Under the pieces are notes generated by a model. The model made no database searches. It had not been told where the DNA came from and saw only the letters and a list, made by a program, of their open reading frames with translations. Positions 36,460-44,501 of a DNA stretch of 57,880 nt are shown here, in pieces. Every line of letters starts with the position of its first letter. Within the stretch, counting starts at the first letter, position 1. The position numbers and the translations under genes are program-made. This DNA is from Ignavibacteriae bacterium HGW-Ignavibacteriae-1 (GTDB lineage Bacteria > Bacteroidota > Ignavibacteria > Kapaibacteriales > UBA2268). Location of the stretch: positions 1 through 57,880 of the forward strand of contig PGYU01000016.1 of assembly GCA_002839825.1 (NCBI GenBank), in the 5' to 3' direction.

Positions 36460-38685
36460 CTATTCAGTAGCTGATTTTGAAGGTTTGAGAGGGATTTTGA
36501 TAGTTAATTCGGTGCCCTTGCCAATTGTACTTTCGGCTTCAATCGAACCGTGATTCATTTCCATGAATTCTCTGCACAAAATTAGCCCCAGACCTGTGCC
36601 TTTCTCTCTTGAAGTGCCAAAAGTAGAATAATGTACATCAATTCTGAAGAGTTTTTTCAAATCAATTTCACTTATGCCAACACCTGTGTCCTTGACTTTT
36701 AATTCGCAATATTCGTTATTAATGCGAGTATTCAATGAAATTTCACCACCCTTAGATGTGAATTTAATTGCGTTTGACATTAAGTTGCGAATCACAGTAT
36801 TTATCATATTCGGGTCAGCGTATGCGTAAACAGAGCCACCGTTTCCGGATTGAATTGTGATTCCCTTGTTTTTGGCAGATTCTGAGAGCAATTTGACATT
36901 TTCGGTAACTAAAAATGATAAATCAATCATTTGGCGTTCCGGCTTCATAGCACCACTTTGTGCTTTCGACCAGAAAAGCAAATTTTCGAGCAAATTCGAC
37001 AAATGCAGTCCTGCCTTGTGGATTTGGGTAATCAAATCAACGTGTTGCTGCTCGGTCATCATCTTGAACTTAGTTTTGATTGTATCAGAGGACAGTACAA
37101 TAGCATGAAGCGGATTTTTCAAGTCGTGAGCTATGATTGTAAAGAACTTATCCTTAGTTGCGTTGGATTCAATCAATTTCTGCTCATTTTTACGCAAATC
37201 TTTGAGTATAAGTTCGAGCTTGTCTGTTTGTTCAGAAATCGTTTGATTTTTGGTGTTCAATAGTCTGTTTGTTCGCTGATTGGTTTTGTAACGGAAGTAG
37301 AACATTATGAGCAAAACGAAAATCAAGAATGTTATCATAATGAAAGATGTCTTCTGAATCTCGTTTATTCTGCGTTGGCTCTCATTTTGTTGCCTCAACA
37401 TTATGTTTTCTTTTTCCTTTTTGTCCACATCGTACGATATTTTCAATTCGGCAATTCTCTTATTGCTTTCTTCATTTATCAGACTATCTTTGGTGCTCGA
37501 ATATAGTTTGTAATAATCTAATGCCGAGCGGTAGTTGCCAATATCTCTATACAAATCATGGTAAATTTCATAAACTATCAGTAATTGCTTTTTGTCACCT
37601 AAATTGTTCGCAATTTCATTGGCTATATTAAGGTTGATAATAGCATCATCATAATTTTTTAACAAAATATATATTTGGGCTTTGGTAGTGAGTGGATGAA
37701 ATACTCCGGAGCTATCACCGGTTTCCAATCTTGAAGCTATCGCGCGAGTACAATAATCAAGTGCTTTGGGATAATTTTCCATTTGTTTATGTATCATACC
37801 AATGTTGTTCTGAATGATACCAATACCTTTCTTGTCTTTATTTTCTTCTCGAATAATAAGGGCTTTCTCATAAGAAGTCAAGGCTTCTTTCAATCTATTT
37901 GTTTCAAAGTAAATATTACCAATATTGGTTAATGAACGTGCCAATTCTGCTTTGTTGTTTACTGAACTACTCATTTCTATCGCTTTTTTATAAAAAGTCA
38001 ATGCATCTTCATACATATTGAGAGCATAATAAACCATTGCGATTTTATTATGAATATTGGCGTACTCACTGGTATCAGATGTGCTTTCCACGATTTTCAA
38101 CATTTCAAAGTAGTATTCAAGAGATTTGCTGAATTCACCAATATTAAAGCTAACCAACCCCATATTACTAAGTGATTTGTATATTTCATTTGTATCTCCT
38201 ATTGATATTCTAAGTTTCAAGGCTCTATCATAGAATTCTCTTGCTTCATGATAAGCTTTAATACTATAATAAATAACACCAATATTATTCAAGGACTGAG
38301 CCATGCCAACCCTATCTTTCTGAATTTCTCGAATCCTCAAAGCTTCGACATGGTTCTCCAATGCAATTTTATATTCACCAAGGTAATCATAAGCCAGCCC
38401 TATATTACTGTATGCATTTGCTATCTCAGTCAGGTAATTCTTTTGTAATGCAATTTTTAGAGAACGGTTTGAATAGTTGATAGCTTTTTGAGGGTCTTTG
38501 GCTACAATTTCCATTGCTAATTCATTCAGCTTGATAGCTTTTTGGTCATCGGGTAATGCGAATAAGAAATTTTCTACGTTTTCACTATCGTCTTGAGGGT
38601 TTTCAAAACAAAAAACCGAAACTGTACATAGCAATAATGTAACAATTAGTATAATCCGGTTAAATAGTCTTATAAATTGTTTCAT
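36460..38685 (-). CDS. TPR-containing sensor histidine kinase
   Basis: A 741-residue membrane kinase. Signal peptide or first helix at residues 8-25, then eight or more tetratricopeptide repeats (about 45-390; for example AYSNIGLAYDYLGEYKIALE, IYYSIKAYHEAREFYDRAL), a coiled-coil, a membrane helix (about 430-452), a second coiled-coil, HisKA with the phosphorylated His520 in IIAHDLKNPLHA, and a HATPase_c domain with N box NLMSNAIKF, G1 VKDTGVGI and G2 GTGLGL. The TPR part would be periplasmic, the usual layout in Bacteroidota. No response regulator is adjacent. A good promoter lies just upstream (38737-38766), so it is transcribed alone. Signal unknown. Confidence 0.93.
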   Translation of the reverse strand: MKQFIRLFNRIILIVTLLLCTVSVFCFENPQDDSENVENFLFALPDDQKAIKLNELAMEIVAKDPQKAINYSNRSLKIALQKNYLTEIANAYSNIGLAYDYLGEYKIALENHVEALRIREIQKDRVGMAQSLNNIGVIYYSIKAYHEAREFYDRALKLRISIGDTNEIYKSLSNMGLVSFNIGEFSKSLEYYFEMLKIVESTSDTSEYANIHNKIAMVYYALNMYEDALTFYKKAIEMSSSVNNKAELARSLTNIGNIYFETNRLKEALTSYEKALIIREENKDKKGIGIIQNNIGMIHKQMENYPKALDYCTRAIASRLETGDSSGVFHPLTTKAQIYILLKNYDDAIINLNIANEIANNLGDKKQLLIVYEIYHDLYRDIGNYRSALDYYKLYSSTKDSLINEESNKRIAELKISYDVDKKEKENIMLRQQNESQRRINEIQKTSFIMITFLIFVLLIMFYFRYKTNQRTNRLLNTKNQTISEQTDKLELILKDLRKNEQKLIESNATKDKFFTIIAHDLKNPLHAIVLSSDTIKTKFKMMTEQQHVDLITQIHKAGLHLSNLLENLLFWSKAQSGAMKPERQMIDLSFLVTENVKLLSESAKNKGITIQSGNGGSVYAYADPNMINTVIRNLMSNAIKFTSKGGEISLNTRINNEYCELKVKDTGVGISEIDLKKLFRIDVHYSTFGTSREKGTGLGLILCREFMEMNHGSIEAESTIGKGTELTIKIPLKPSKSATE

Positions 38686-39065
38686 ATCTGAATGCTAATA
38701 TTCACCTTTTTGTTCAAAATGTCTAAATTTCTTCAACAAATTTAACGAAGAATTTTATATTTCCAACACATTTTTTTTAATTTTTATTCGCAATAGATAA
38801 ATCATAACGATGGAATTCCGCATTGGTTAATGTTATGAGAAGATTTGTTTGAATTTTTTTTAAAAAATGAATCTTAATATCGGACTTTGATAAAGCATCT
38901 GGCATTGACTTTGTAACTATACAAGTGATTTTTAAATGGATGAACTGAAATGCAGGATGCACTTAATTGAAAAACAGAAATGTTTGGGTTTGTCACAAAG
39001 ACAATGGATAAGCAACTAAAACTTTTTTTTAATGTATTTTTTAATAATATTTTTGGAGTAATATA
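38686..39065. other. Intergenic region, no gene supported
   Basis: 380 bases. It holds the kinase promoter at its left end and presumably the promoter of the small protein at its right end (no convincing -7 element seen). Open frames of 60-75 codons here have no ribosome site and no recognisable product. No repeat family of the later region is present. Confidence 0.6.
38737..38766 (-). promoter_or_regulatory. Bacteroidota-type promoter for the histidine kinase
   Basis: On the minus strand, TTG (38766-38764), 19 bases, then TAAATTTG (38744-38737). This fits the -33 TTG / -7 TAnnTTTG consensus and would start transcription about 45 bases before the ATG at 38685. Confidence 0.55.
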
Positions 39066-39281
39066 ATGGAAATTTTCATCGCGATTCTTTGGTACTTTCA
39101 AATTTTAGTTTCGGGTGTAACTTACACTACAACTGAAGTTGAACAAATTATTCAGGCTAATCAACCTCTTATCGAATCAGTTCAACAAGACCCTGTTCTT
39201 GAAAACCAAATTATTGAGCTTTACGATGGTCAAATTGATGCTATCGAACCTGATAACGATTTAGAACCAATTCGTAACTAA
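39066..39281 (+). CDS. Small acidic membrane-anchored or exported protein, unknown
   Basis: A 71-residue protein I do not recognise. Residues about 3-18 are hydrophobic (IFIAILWYFQILVSG); the rest is strongly acidic with almost no basic residues (TEVEQIIQANQPLIESVQQ, DAIEPDNDLEPIRN). A good ribosome site (TTTTGGAG, seven bases before the ATG) and a private strong terminator 42 bases after the stop argue for a real monocistronic gene. The codons are mostly T- or C-ending (CTT, CCT, CGT, GGT, GTT, AAC, TAC), unlike the neighbouring genes, which suggests high expression. No cysteines. It precedes hpd but is separated from it by the terminator and by a promoter element. Confidence 0.72.
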   Translation: MEIFIAILWYFQILVSGVTYTTTEVEQIIQANQPLIESVQQDPVLENQIIELYDGQIDAIEPDNDLEPIRN

Positions 39282-39323
39282 TAAAATACTGACTTAGATT
39301 TTATCTAAATCACAGCAATGTAC

Positions 39324-39355
39324 GGTAACTCTGCAAAGAGTTACCATTTTTTTTT
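39324..39355 (+). terminator. Strong rho-independent terminator after the small acidic protein
   Basis: A perfect nine-base stem GGTAACTCT / AGAGTTACC with loop GCAA, then A and nine T residues. Confidence 0.93.
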
Positions 39356-39398
39356 GTGTTCAAATGTTTTTAGATTCAGTTACGTCGAAAATAATTAT

Positions 39399-39406
39399 TA
39401 GATTTG
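39399..39406 (+). promoter_or_regulatory. Candidate -7 element for hpd operon
   Basis: TAGATTTG matches TAnnTTTG, 35 bases before the hpd start; GGAG at 39431 is the ribosome site. No clear -33 TTG. Confidence 0.45.
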
Positions 39407-39440
39407 CGTAAATTATTTTTAGTATTGTAAGGAGAAAATT

Positions 39441-40610
39441 ATGGAAATGGATATTTGTTATGGTGGTGTACCAAGCAAAATTCCCCAGAATTCAATGGGA
39501 ATCAGAGGTTACGACTATATTGAATTCTATGTAGGCTCGGCAAAGCATGTAGCATTTTGGCACGCTAAAGCATTGGGTCTCAACATTGTGGCTTATCAAG
39601 GTCCTGAAACCGGAACCCGCGACCGTGTGTCATATTTGTTGTCGAATAAGCATAATATGAAGATATTGATTACATCGGCTATCCAACCCTCGACTTATGA
39701 TGTTCAGTCTTTCATCCACAAGCATGGAGATGGTGTCAAACGTTGGTGTGTGGAAGTGGTCAATGTTATTGAAACGTATAGTAAAGCTATCAAAAATGGA
39801 GCTGTTCCAGTTACCAAACCATATCGTCTTGAGGACAAGGATGGCTTTGTCGAACAAGCTGCAATACGATTATACGATGACACTGAAATCAATTTCATAA
39901 ACTACGACCATTACAAAGGGCTGTTCAAACCAGGATTTGAAGAACCTTTCTATAACTTCGAAATCCGACGCGAAGAATCAAATCTCAAAATCATTGACCA
40001 TATCGTCGGCAATGTACATGTAAACGAAATGGATTATTGGGAGAATTACATCAACCGTTCTTTAGATTTTGAAACTTTCATATTTTTTGGTCCGGGCGAT
40101 ATTTCCACAAAATATTCTGCTTTATTGTCCAAAGTTGTTCGTTCTAAGGATTCCGTTATCAAAAATCCGATAAATGAACCTTTCGATGCAGAACGCCAAT
40201 CACAAATTGAAGAATATACTCAGCAATACCACGGTTCGGGCATTCAACATGTGGCACTTGCAACCACTAATATAATCGAAACTGTTGCGAATTTGCGTGC
40301 AAATGGTATCGAATTTTTGGACGCTCCACCCAAAACCTATTACGATGACATAAAACGCCGTAGTGAAGAAAGAAGTGGTTTGGTGACCGAAGATATTGAT
40401 GAACTCGCAAGACTCGGTATTTTGTGCGACATTGAAATCTCGAGTGGCGGCTATTTGCTTCAGCTTTTCACTAAGCCGATATTTGACCGCCCGACGTTTT
40501 TCTACGAGATAATTCAACGCAGAAAAGGCGCATCAGGATTTGGACAAGGTAATTTCCTCGCATTGTTTGAAGCAATCGAAAGAGAACAAGCCAAAAGAGG
40601 CAATTTATAG
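39441..40610 (+). CDS. hpd: 4-hydroxyphenylpyruvate dioxygenase
   Basis: Fe(II) enzyme converting 4-hydroxyphenylpyruvate to homogentisate in tyrosine catabolism; cytoplasmic. At 389 residues it is in the normal range. Two VOC half-domains are visible: DYIEFYVGSAKHVAFWHAKALGL at the N-terminus and the catalytic C-terminal half starting IIDHIVGNVHVNEM. Iron ligands are His187 (IDHIVG), His270 (GIQHVALAT) and Glu356 (FFYEIIQRR). GASGFGQGNFLALFEAIEREQ at the end is the conserved C-terminal gate helix. First gene of an apparent operon with a HSDR_N-type gene (15 bases later) and hmgA. Confidence 0.97.
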   Translation: MEMDICYGGVPSKIPQNSMGIRGYDYIEFYVGSAKHVAFWHAKALGLNIVAYQGPETGTRDRVSYLLSNKHNMKILITSAIQPSTYDVQSFIHKHGDGVKRWCVEVVNVIETYSKAIKNGAVPVTKPYRLEDKDGFVEQAAIRLYDDTEINFINYDHYKGLFKPGFEEPFYNFEIRREESNLKIIDHIVGNVHVNEMDYWENYINRSLDFETFIFFGPGDISTKYSALLSKVVRSKDSVIKNPINEPFDAERQSQIEEYTQQYHGSGIQHVALATTNIIETVANLRANGIEFLDAPPKTYYDDIKRRSEERSGLVTEDIDELARLGILCDIEISSGGYLLQLFTKPIFDRPTFFYEIIQRRKGASGFGQGNFLALFEAIEREQAKRGNL

Positions 40611-40625
40611 TGAGTCATTATATAT

Positions 40626-41087
40626 ATGTATGTTGAATTAGCAAGATTGAATCTTCCGAATTTTCAATTCAAATTTGATGATTCAGATGGCGTTTTGAAG
40701 ATTTACGATTCGATTCGCAACAAATTCATTGTGTTGACGCCTGAGGAATGGGTTAGGCAAAATTTTGTTCGATATTTGAACGAGACTTTGTGCTATCCCA
40801 AATCTCGGACTAAGATTGAACACAACTTGAAATATGGCGAATTGAACAAAAGATGCGATATTATAATATATGATAAATCAGCGAAACCGCACATTATTGT
40901 GGAGTGCAAGGCATATTCAGTGAAACTTAGTCAATTAACGGTTAATCAGCTCGCTACATATAATTCGCAATTGGGAAGTAAATACTTGTGCATTACGAAT
41001 GGAATCAACCACTATTATTACGTTTTGAATCCGACAACTAATAAATACGATTCAATTAAGTCTTTTATAAATTATAACGACAACTAA
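40626..41087 (+). CDS. HSDR_N-type (type I restriction R N-terminal-like) PD-(D/E)xK protein
   Basis: A 153-residue stand-alone protein resembling the PF13588 HSDR_N_2 family common in Bacteroidota. The nuclease-fold core is visible: LTPEEWVRQNFVRYL, CDIIIYD with the Asp, IIVECKAY with the E-x-K pair, then LTVNQLATYNSQLGSKYLCITNG. DNA-binding or nuclease activity is plausible but unproven for these short forms, and no helicase or methylase is nearby. It is placed between hpd and hmgA with 15-base gaps on each side, so it is co-transcribed with tyrosine catabolism genes for no evident reason. No Shine-Dalgarno sequence is seen. Confidence 0.82.
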   Translation: MYVELARLNLPNFQFKFDDSDGVLKIYDSIRNKFIVLTPEEWVRQNFVRYLNETLCYPKSRTKIEHNLKYGELNKRCDIIIYDKSAKPHIIVECKAYSVKLSQLTVNQLATYNSQLGSKYLCITNGINHYYYVLNPTTNKYDSIKSFINYNDN

Positions 41088-41102
41088 AAATCGAGGTTCA
41101 TT

Positions 41103-42260
41103 ATGGCATTCTATCATAAATTAGGCTCTATACCCAAGAAAAAGCACACTACTTTCTACAAACCCGATGGTACTTTGTACCGTGAGGAATTAGTTAGTTC
41201 GAAGGGCTTTTCGGGGGTTTATTCTAATAAGTATCATCTGAATATGCCTACAAAAGCTACGAAAATCACCGAATTGCCCAAATTAGCCGATGAGGTTTGG
41301 CACGATGCGGAGCTAAGGCATTTCCATTTTTTGACCGATACTCTGAGAAAAGAAGGTGATTTTTTCAGCTCGAGAGTCTCATATCTCGAGAACAATCATT
41401 GCAAAATGTATGCTGCGAAGCCGACGACGAACCCGGATTACTTCTTCAAAAATGTTTATGCTCACGAGTATGTTTTTATTCATAGGGGCAGCGGTGTGTT
41501 ATTGTCAGATTACGGCTCTTTGCCTTTTGTCGAGGGCGACCAAATAATCATTCCTCAAGCGACAATTTATCAGATGCACTTCGATAGTTTCGATGATAAT
41601 AAAATTGTGGTAATCGAATCCGATACACCCTACGAAATTCCAAAACATTACAGAAATGAATACGGGCAACTCGAAGAGCACGCTCCATACGAAGAACGCG
41701 ATTTCAAAATGCCTCAATTCATGGAACCAAAAGGCGATTTGGGAGATTTTAGGATTTTGATGAAAGCCGGAAACCGCATTTTTGAATATATGCAGCCACA
41801 TCACCCATTCGACATCGGAGGTTGGGATGGATATTTATATCCATTTGCGTTCAACATCAAGGACTACAACCCCAAAGTTGGGCGAATCCATTTGCCGCCA
41901 CCTATACATTTATTATATCATACAAAGCATTTCGTTTTGTGCAATTTCAATCCGCGACCCTTTGATTGGCACGAAGATGCAATCCCGGCTCCTTATTATC
42001 ATTCCAACGTTGACAGTGCTGAGGTGTTGTACTATGTCGAAGGTGATTTCATGAGCCGTAAAGGTGTAGGACCCGGCTCAGTCACGCTGCATCCTTTGGG
42101 AATTCCTCACGGACCTCAACCCGGCAAGACCGAAGCCAGCGTAGGTGCAAAATTCACTCACGAATACGCCCTCATGCTTGACACATTTGAACCACTTTTC
42201 CCGACTACAAACGTACAACAGACCGAAGACCCGGCCTATCCGTACAGTTGGTTAGAGTAA
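41103..42260 (+). CDS. hmgA: Homogentisate 1,2-dioxygenase
   Basis: Opens the ring of homogentisate to maleylacetoacetate using Fe(II) and O2; cytoplasmic. At 385 residues it is the shorter bacterial form. Characteristic segments: YAHEYVFIHRGSGVLLSDYG and FVEGDQIIIPQATIYQMHF (cupin half), HPFDIGGWDGYLYPFAFNI, LCNFNPRPFDWHEDAIPAPYYHSNVDSAE, which carries the iron-site His and Glu region, and VTLHPLGIPHGPQPG with the final His ligands. GAGG lies upstream of the ATG. The next two enzymes (maleylacetoacetate isomerase, fumarylacetoacetase) are not in the window. Confidence 0.95.
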   Translation: MAFYHKLGSIPKKKHTTFYKPDGTLYREELVSSKGFSGVYSNKYHLNMPTKATKITELPKLADEVWHDAELRHFHFLTDTLRKEGDFFSSRVSYLENNHCKMYAAKPTTNPDYFFKNVYAHEYVFIHRGSGVLLSDYGSLPFVEGDQIIIPQATIYQMHFDSFDDNKIVVIESDTPYEIPKHYRNEYGQLEEHAPYEERDFKMPQFMEPKGDLGDFRILMKAGNRIFEYMQPHHPFDIGGWDGYLYPFAFNIKDYNPKVGRIHLPPPIHLLYHTKHFVLCNFNPRPFDWHEDAIPAPYYHSNVDSAEVLYYVEGDFMSRKGVGPGSVTLHPLGIPHGPQPGKTEASVGAKFTHEYALMLDTFEPLFPTTNVQQTEDPAYPYSWLE

Positions 42261-42282
42261 AACATCTGAACATTGTTTTTTT

Positions 42283-42392
42283 GTCTGAACTATGATTTTT
42301 TTGATTTAAATGATTTTAATGATTATGTATTTTATCTTTGTATGCTTCTTAATCACTTTAATCATAAAAATCATATTAATCATAGTTCAGAC
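42283..42392. repeat. Inverted-repeat element family B (complete, 110 bp)
   Basis: Perfect 15-bp terminal inverted repeats GTCTGAACTATGATT and AATCATAGTTCAGAC enclose an AT-rich core made of TGATTTTAATGATTA-like steps. It has no coding capacity and looks MITE-like or REP-like. Ends of the same family recur at 42543-42592, 44417-44445, 48644-48905 and 57290-57372. Confidence 0.85.
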
Positions 42393-42414
42393 AACAAAAT
42401 CATAAATTTAAACC

Positions 42415-42495
42415 AATTCATCCGATGACTCCCACAAATTTGCCACAGTTTTAATCAAACCAGTTCATCTGAGAGTACAAGTCATCGGATGAATA
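42415..42495. repeat. Inverted-repeat element family A (81 bp)
   Basis: 15-bp arms ATTCATCCGATGACT (42416-42430) and AGTCATCGGATGAAT (42480-42494) around a core with CCACAGTTTTAATCAAACC and an internal degenerate arm copy (TTCATCTGA). Other copies: 48988-49066, 55805-55885, 57381-57461, and a short one at 42608-42640. Confidence 0.88.
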
Positions 42496-42542
42496 AAAGA
42501 ATTCAAGAGCTTATTAATCATATCAATCCCAAAAATCACATA

Positions 42543-42592
42543 AATCATAGTTCAGGCAACATCACACAAATCATATTAATCATAGTTCAGAC
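42543..42592. repeat. Two solo right ends of family B
   Basis: AATCATAGTTCAGGC (42543-42557) and AATCATAGTTCAGAC (42578-42592), in the same orientation and 35 bases apart. With the elements on either side they fill the 520-base gap between hmgA and the next gene, which holds no gene. Confidence 0.7.
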
Positions 42593-42607
42593 AACAAGCT
42601 CAATCCA

Positions 42608-42640
42608 ATTCATCCGAAGACTCGAGCTCATCGGATGAAT
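42608..42640. repeat. Shortened family A element
   Basis: The two arms are nearly fused (ATTCATCCGAAGACTCGAG ... CTCATCGGATGAAT), with the ~50-base core deleted. Confidence 0.75.
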
Positions 42641-42782
42641 AAAAGAATTTTAAAAGCTTATTCCGCCACGTATTTGTAACAAAAAAAACTTCATATTTAC
42701 ATTATATAAAAATATTTCTATCGTATTTTGAAAAAAATGATTATGTTTATTATTGTACTTATAACAAAAATACGGTGATATA

Positions 42783-44414
42783 ATGAAAAAGTTATTATTC
42801 TTAAGTTGCTCTATTATGTTAGTCATTTTGTGGTCAAATTATACTTACTCTTTACCCAAACCCGGTGAGGATGAATTACAACGCAAACCTGTAAATGTCA
42901 GAGATTTACAAAAAAACACCATAAGCAGCATTGATTTTTATAATACAAATTATGGTATTATAGGACATAATGCAGCTACCACCAGAGGTGGTCTATTTTG
43001 GCCCCGAGGAACTTCAAATCAATACCTTTTTGCATCGGGATTCTGGTTTGGTGCACAAAAAATGAAGCCTGATAAGTCTGAAATGTACAAGTATGTTACC
43101 ATTAGTTACAATCCAAATAGTGGAATTTCATGGTTAGTTCCGGGAATTATAAGAGAGGAACAAGATAATGTTGATGCATCTAAATTATATATGCATCGGA
43201 TTTATTATTCTACCGATTTCAATGAAGCAACCGGACAAGCTTATGATAAATCAGACGGACCTGCTTGGCCCCTTTGGAAAAATTCTGACACACAACAACT
43301 TTGTGAATACTCAGAAAATGATTTTGAATATGATACAAATAGTAGAAATACTAATCGCTACCCATTAGGTCATTTAGTTATTTCTGATGAAGATATGTTT
43401 TGTACCTATAAAGATACCGATTTGAGTAGTTATGAAGGCGGGGCATTAGCTAGACGAGCACTGGGATATCCTTTACGACTTCAAGTATATCAAAGGGTTT
43501 TAACTTGGAATTCTGACCACACTTTGAAAGATTGTGCAATTGTGCAGTATCTTTTAACAAATGAATCACAAGACACCTTGAAAAATTGTTATTTTGCCCC
43601 TCTTTATGATATAGATATTGGTTTAACTTCAGAGCAAGCAAAAAACGATAGATTAAGATATTACGATTACGATAAATCTCTAAACTTAGCTGTTGGATGG
43701 ACAAATACGAACCTAGGTGAACTTGGTTCAGGGTATGGCTATATAGGAGTTTCTTTGATTGAAACACCAGCTATTGATGATGAAGGCTATATTAAGAAGG
43801 GTTTATCATACTATCCCTCTGACCAACAACTCGGAATTTCAACTTTTAAGAATTGGCCTATTGAAGAAGATCGAGCTCTTGATAATGAACGATACGACTT
43901 CATAAGTTCACATATCATAGATGGAGATACCGGTCCCGGAGATAAAAGATTGATGTTTTCTACCGGACCATTTCATTTACTACCAAAAGAAACTATAAGG
44001 GTTGCAGTACTAATTGCTTTCGCCATGCCTTGCAAAGGTGGCGAAGCTGATGGCACTACTGAAGACATATCTTGTGTAAACGGTCTTGAAGGGAAGGCCA
44101 AAAGAGCAATTAGTTATTATTATTCTCCTAAGACTTCAGTGGATGAAAATGCAAATCCTATAATTAATTTAGCCATCCACCCAAATCCCGCAAGCGAATA
44201 TATTGAAATTAGTTCTCCATTTATCAACCCTACGGTTAACCGTGGGGTTGATGAAAGTTCAGAAATCAAAATCTTCAATACACTTGGCGAATGTGTAATA
44301 TCTGTAGAGACACGGCATGCCGTGTCTCTACAAAGAATTGATATTTCGCATCTGCCTCGTGGCGTTTATTATCTCCGTATCGGCAATCGGACGCAGATGT
44401 TTGTGAAGATGTAA
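42783..44414 (+). CDS. T9SS cargo protein of unknown function with palindrome-bearing sorting domain
   Basis: A 543-residue secreted protein: signal peptide (residues 1-24), a large beta-rich body with ISSIDFYNTNYGIIGHN, GLFWPRGTSNQYLFASGFWF and LSYYPSDQQLGISTF, and a type A T9SS sorting domain from about residue 465 (HPNPASEYIEI, KIFNTLGECV, LPRGVYYLRIGNRT). I do not recognise the body; similar proteins are annotated only by the sorting domain. Two 30-bp palindromes lie in frame within the sorting domain (44223-44252, 44303-44332), encoding the loop residues NPTVNRGV and ETRHAVSLQ. The tail is nearly identical to that of the gene at 46423. Likely secreted to the cell surface. Confidence 0.85.
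   Translation: MKKLLFLSCSIMLVILWSNYTYSLPKPGEDELQRKPVNVRDLQKNTISSIDFYNTNYGIIGHNAATTRGGLFWPRGTSNQYLFASGFWFGAQKMKPDKSEMYKYVTISYNPNSGISWLVPGIIREEQDNVDASKLYMHRIYYSTDFNEATGQAYDKSDGPAWPLWKNSDTQQLCEYSENDFEYDTNSRNTNRYPLGHLVISDEDMFCTYKDTDLSSYEGGALARRALGYPLRLQVYQRVLTWNSDHTLKDCAIVQYLLTNESQDTLKNCYFAPLYDIDIGLTSEQAKNDRLRYYDYDKSLNLAVGWTNTNLGELGSGYGYIGVSLIETPAIDDEGYIKKGLSYYPSDQQLGISTFKNWPIEEDRALDNERYDFISSHIIDGDTGPGDKRLMFSTGPFHLLPKETIRVAVLIAFAMPCKGGEADGTTEDISCVNGLEGKAKRAISYYYSPKTSVDENANPIINLAIHPNPASEYIEISSPFINPTVNRGVDESSEIKIFNTLGECVISVETRHAVSLQRIDISHLPRGVYYLRIGNRTQMFVKM
44223..44252. repeat. In-frame palindrome, family C (loop 1 of T9SS domain)
   Basis: 30-bp palindrome with 15-base arms ATCAACCCTACGGTT / AACCGTGGGGTTGAT; only one position is a T-G pair. 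The second copy is at 48424-48453. Confidence 0.9.
44303..44332. repeat. In-frame palindrome, family D (loop 2 of T9SS domain)
   Basis: Perfect 30-bp palindrome with arms TGTAGAGACACGGCA / TGCCGTGTCTCTACA. GTAGAGAC...GTCTCTAC repeats are known as dispersed elements in several bacterial phyla. The second copy is at 48504-48533. Confidence 0.92.
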
Positions 44415-44416
44415 TT

Positions 44417-44445
44417 GTCTGAACTATGATTTTTGTCTGAACTAT
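44417..44445. repeat. Two solo left ends of family B
   Basis: GTCTGAACTATGATT and, directly after it, TTTGTCTGAACTATT, just past the stop of the T9SS gene. Confidence 0.7.
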
Positions 44446-44501
44446 TTTTTTATTACTTTAGCCTTTGCTTTTGAAATTATCATTATAAAAGGAGATTTTT
44501 C

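Noticed and set aside
38777-39101. Two minus-strand frames of 61 and 75 codons upstream of the small acidic protein
   Set aside because: No ribosome sites, AT-rich low-complexity translation, and one runs through the start of a better supported gene on the other strand.
40626-41087. Truncated type I restriction system
   Set aside because: The protein is complete for the short HSDR_N-type family and there are no remnants of the helicase, hsdM or hsdS nearby.
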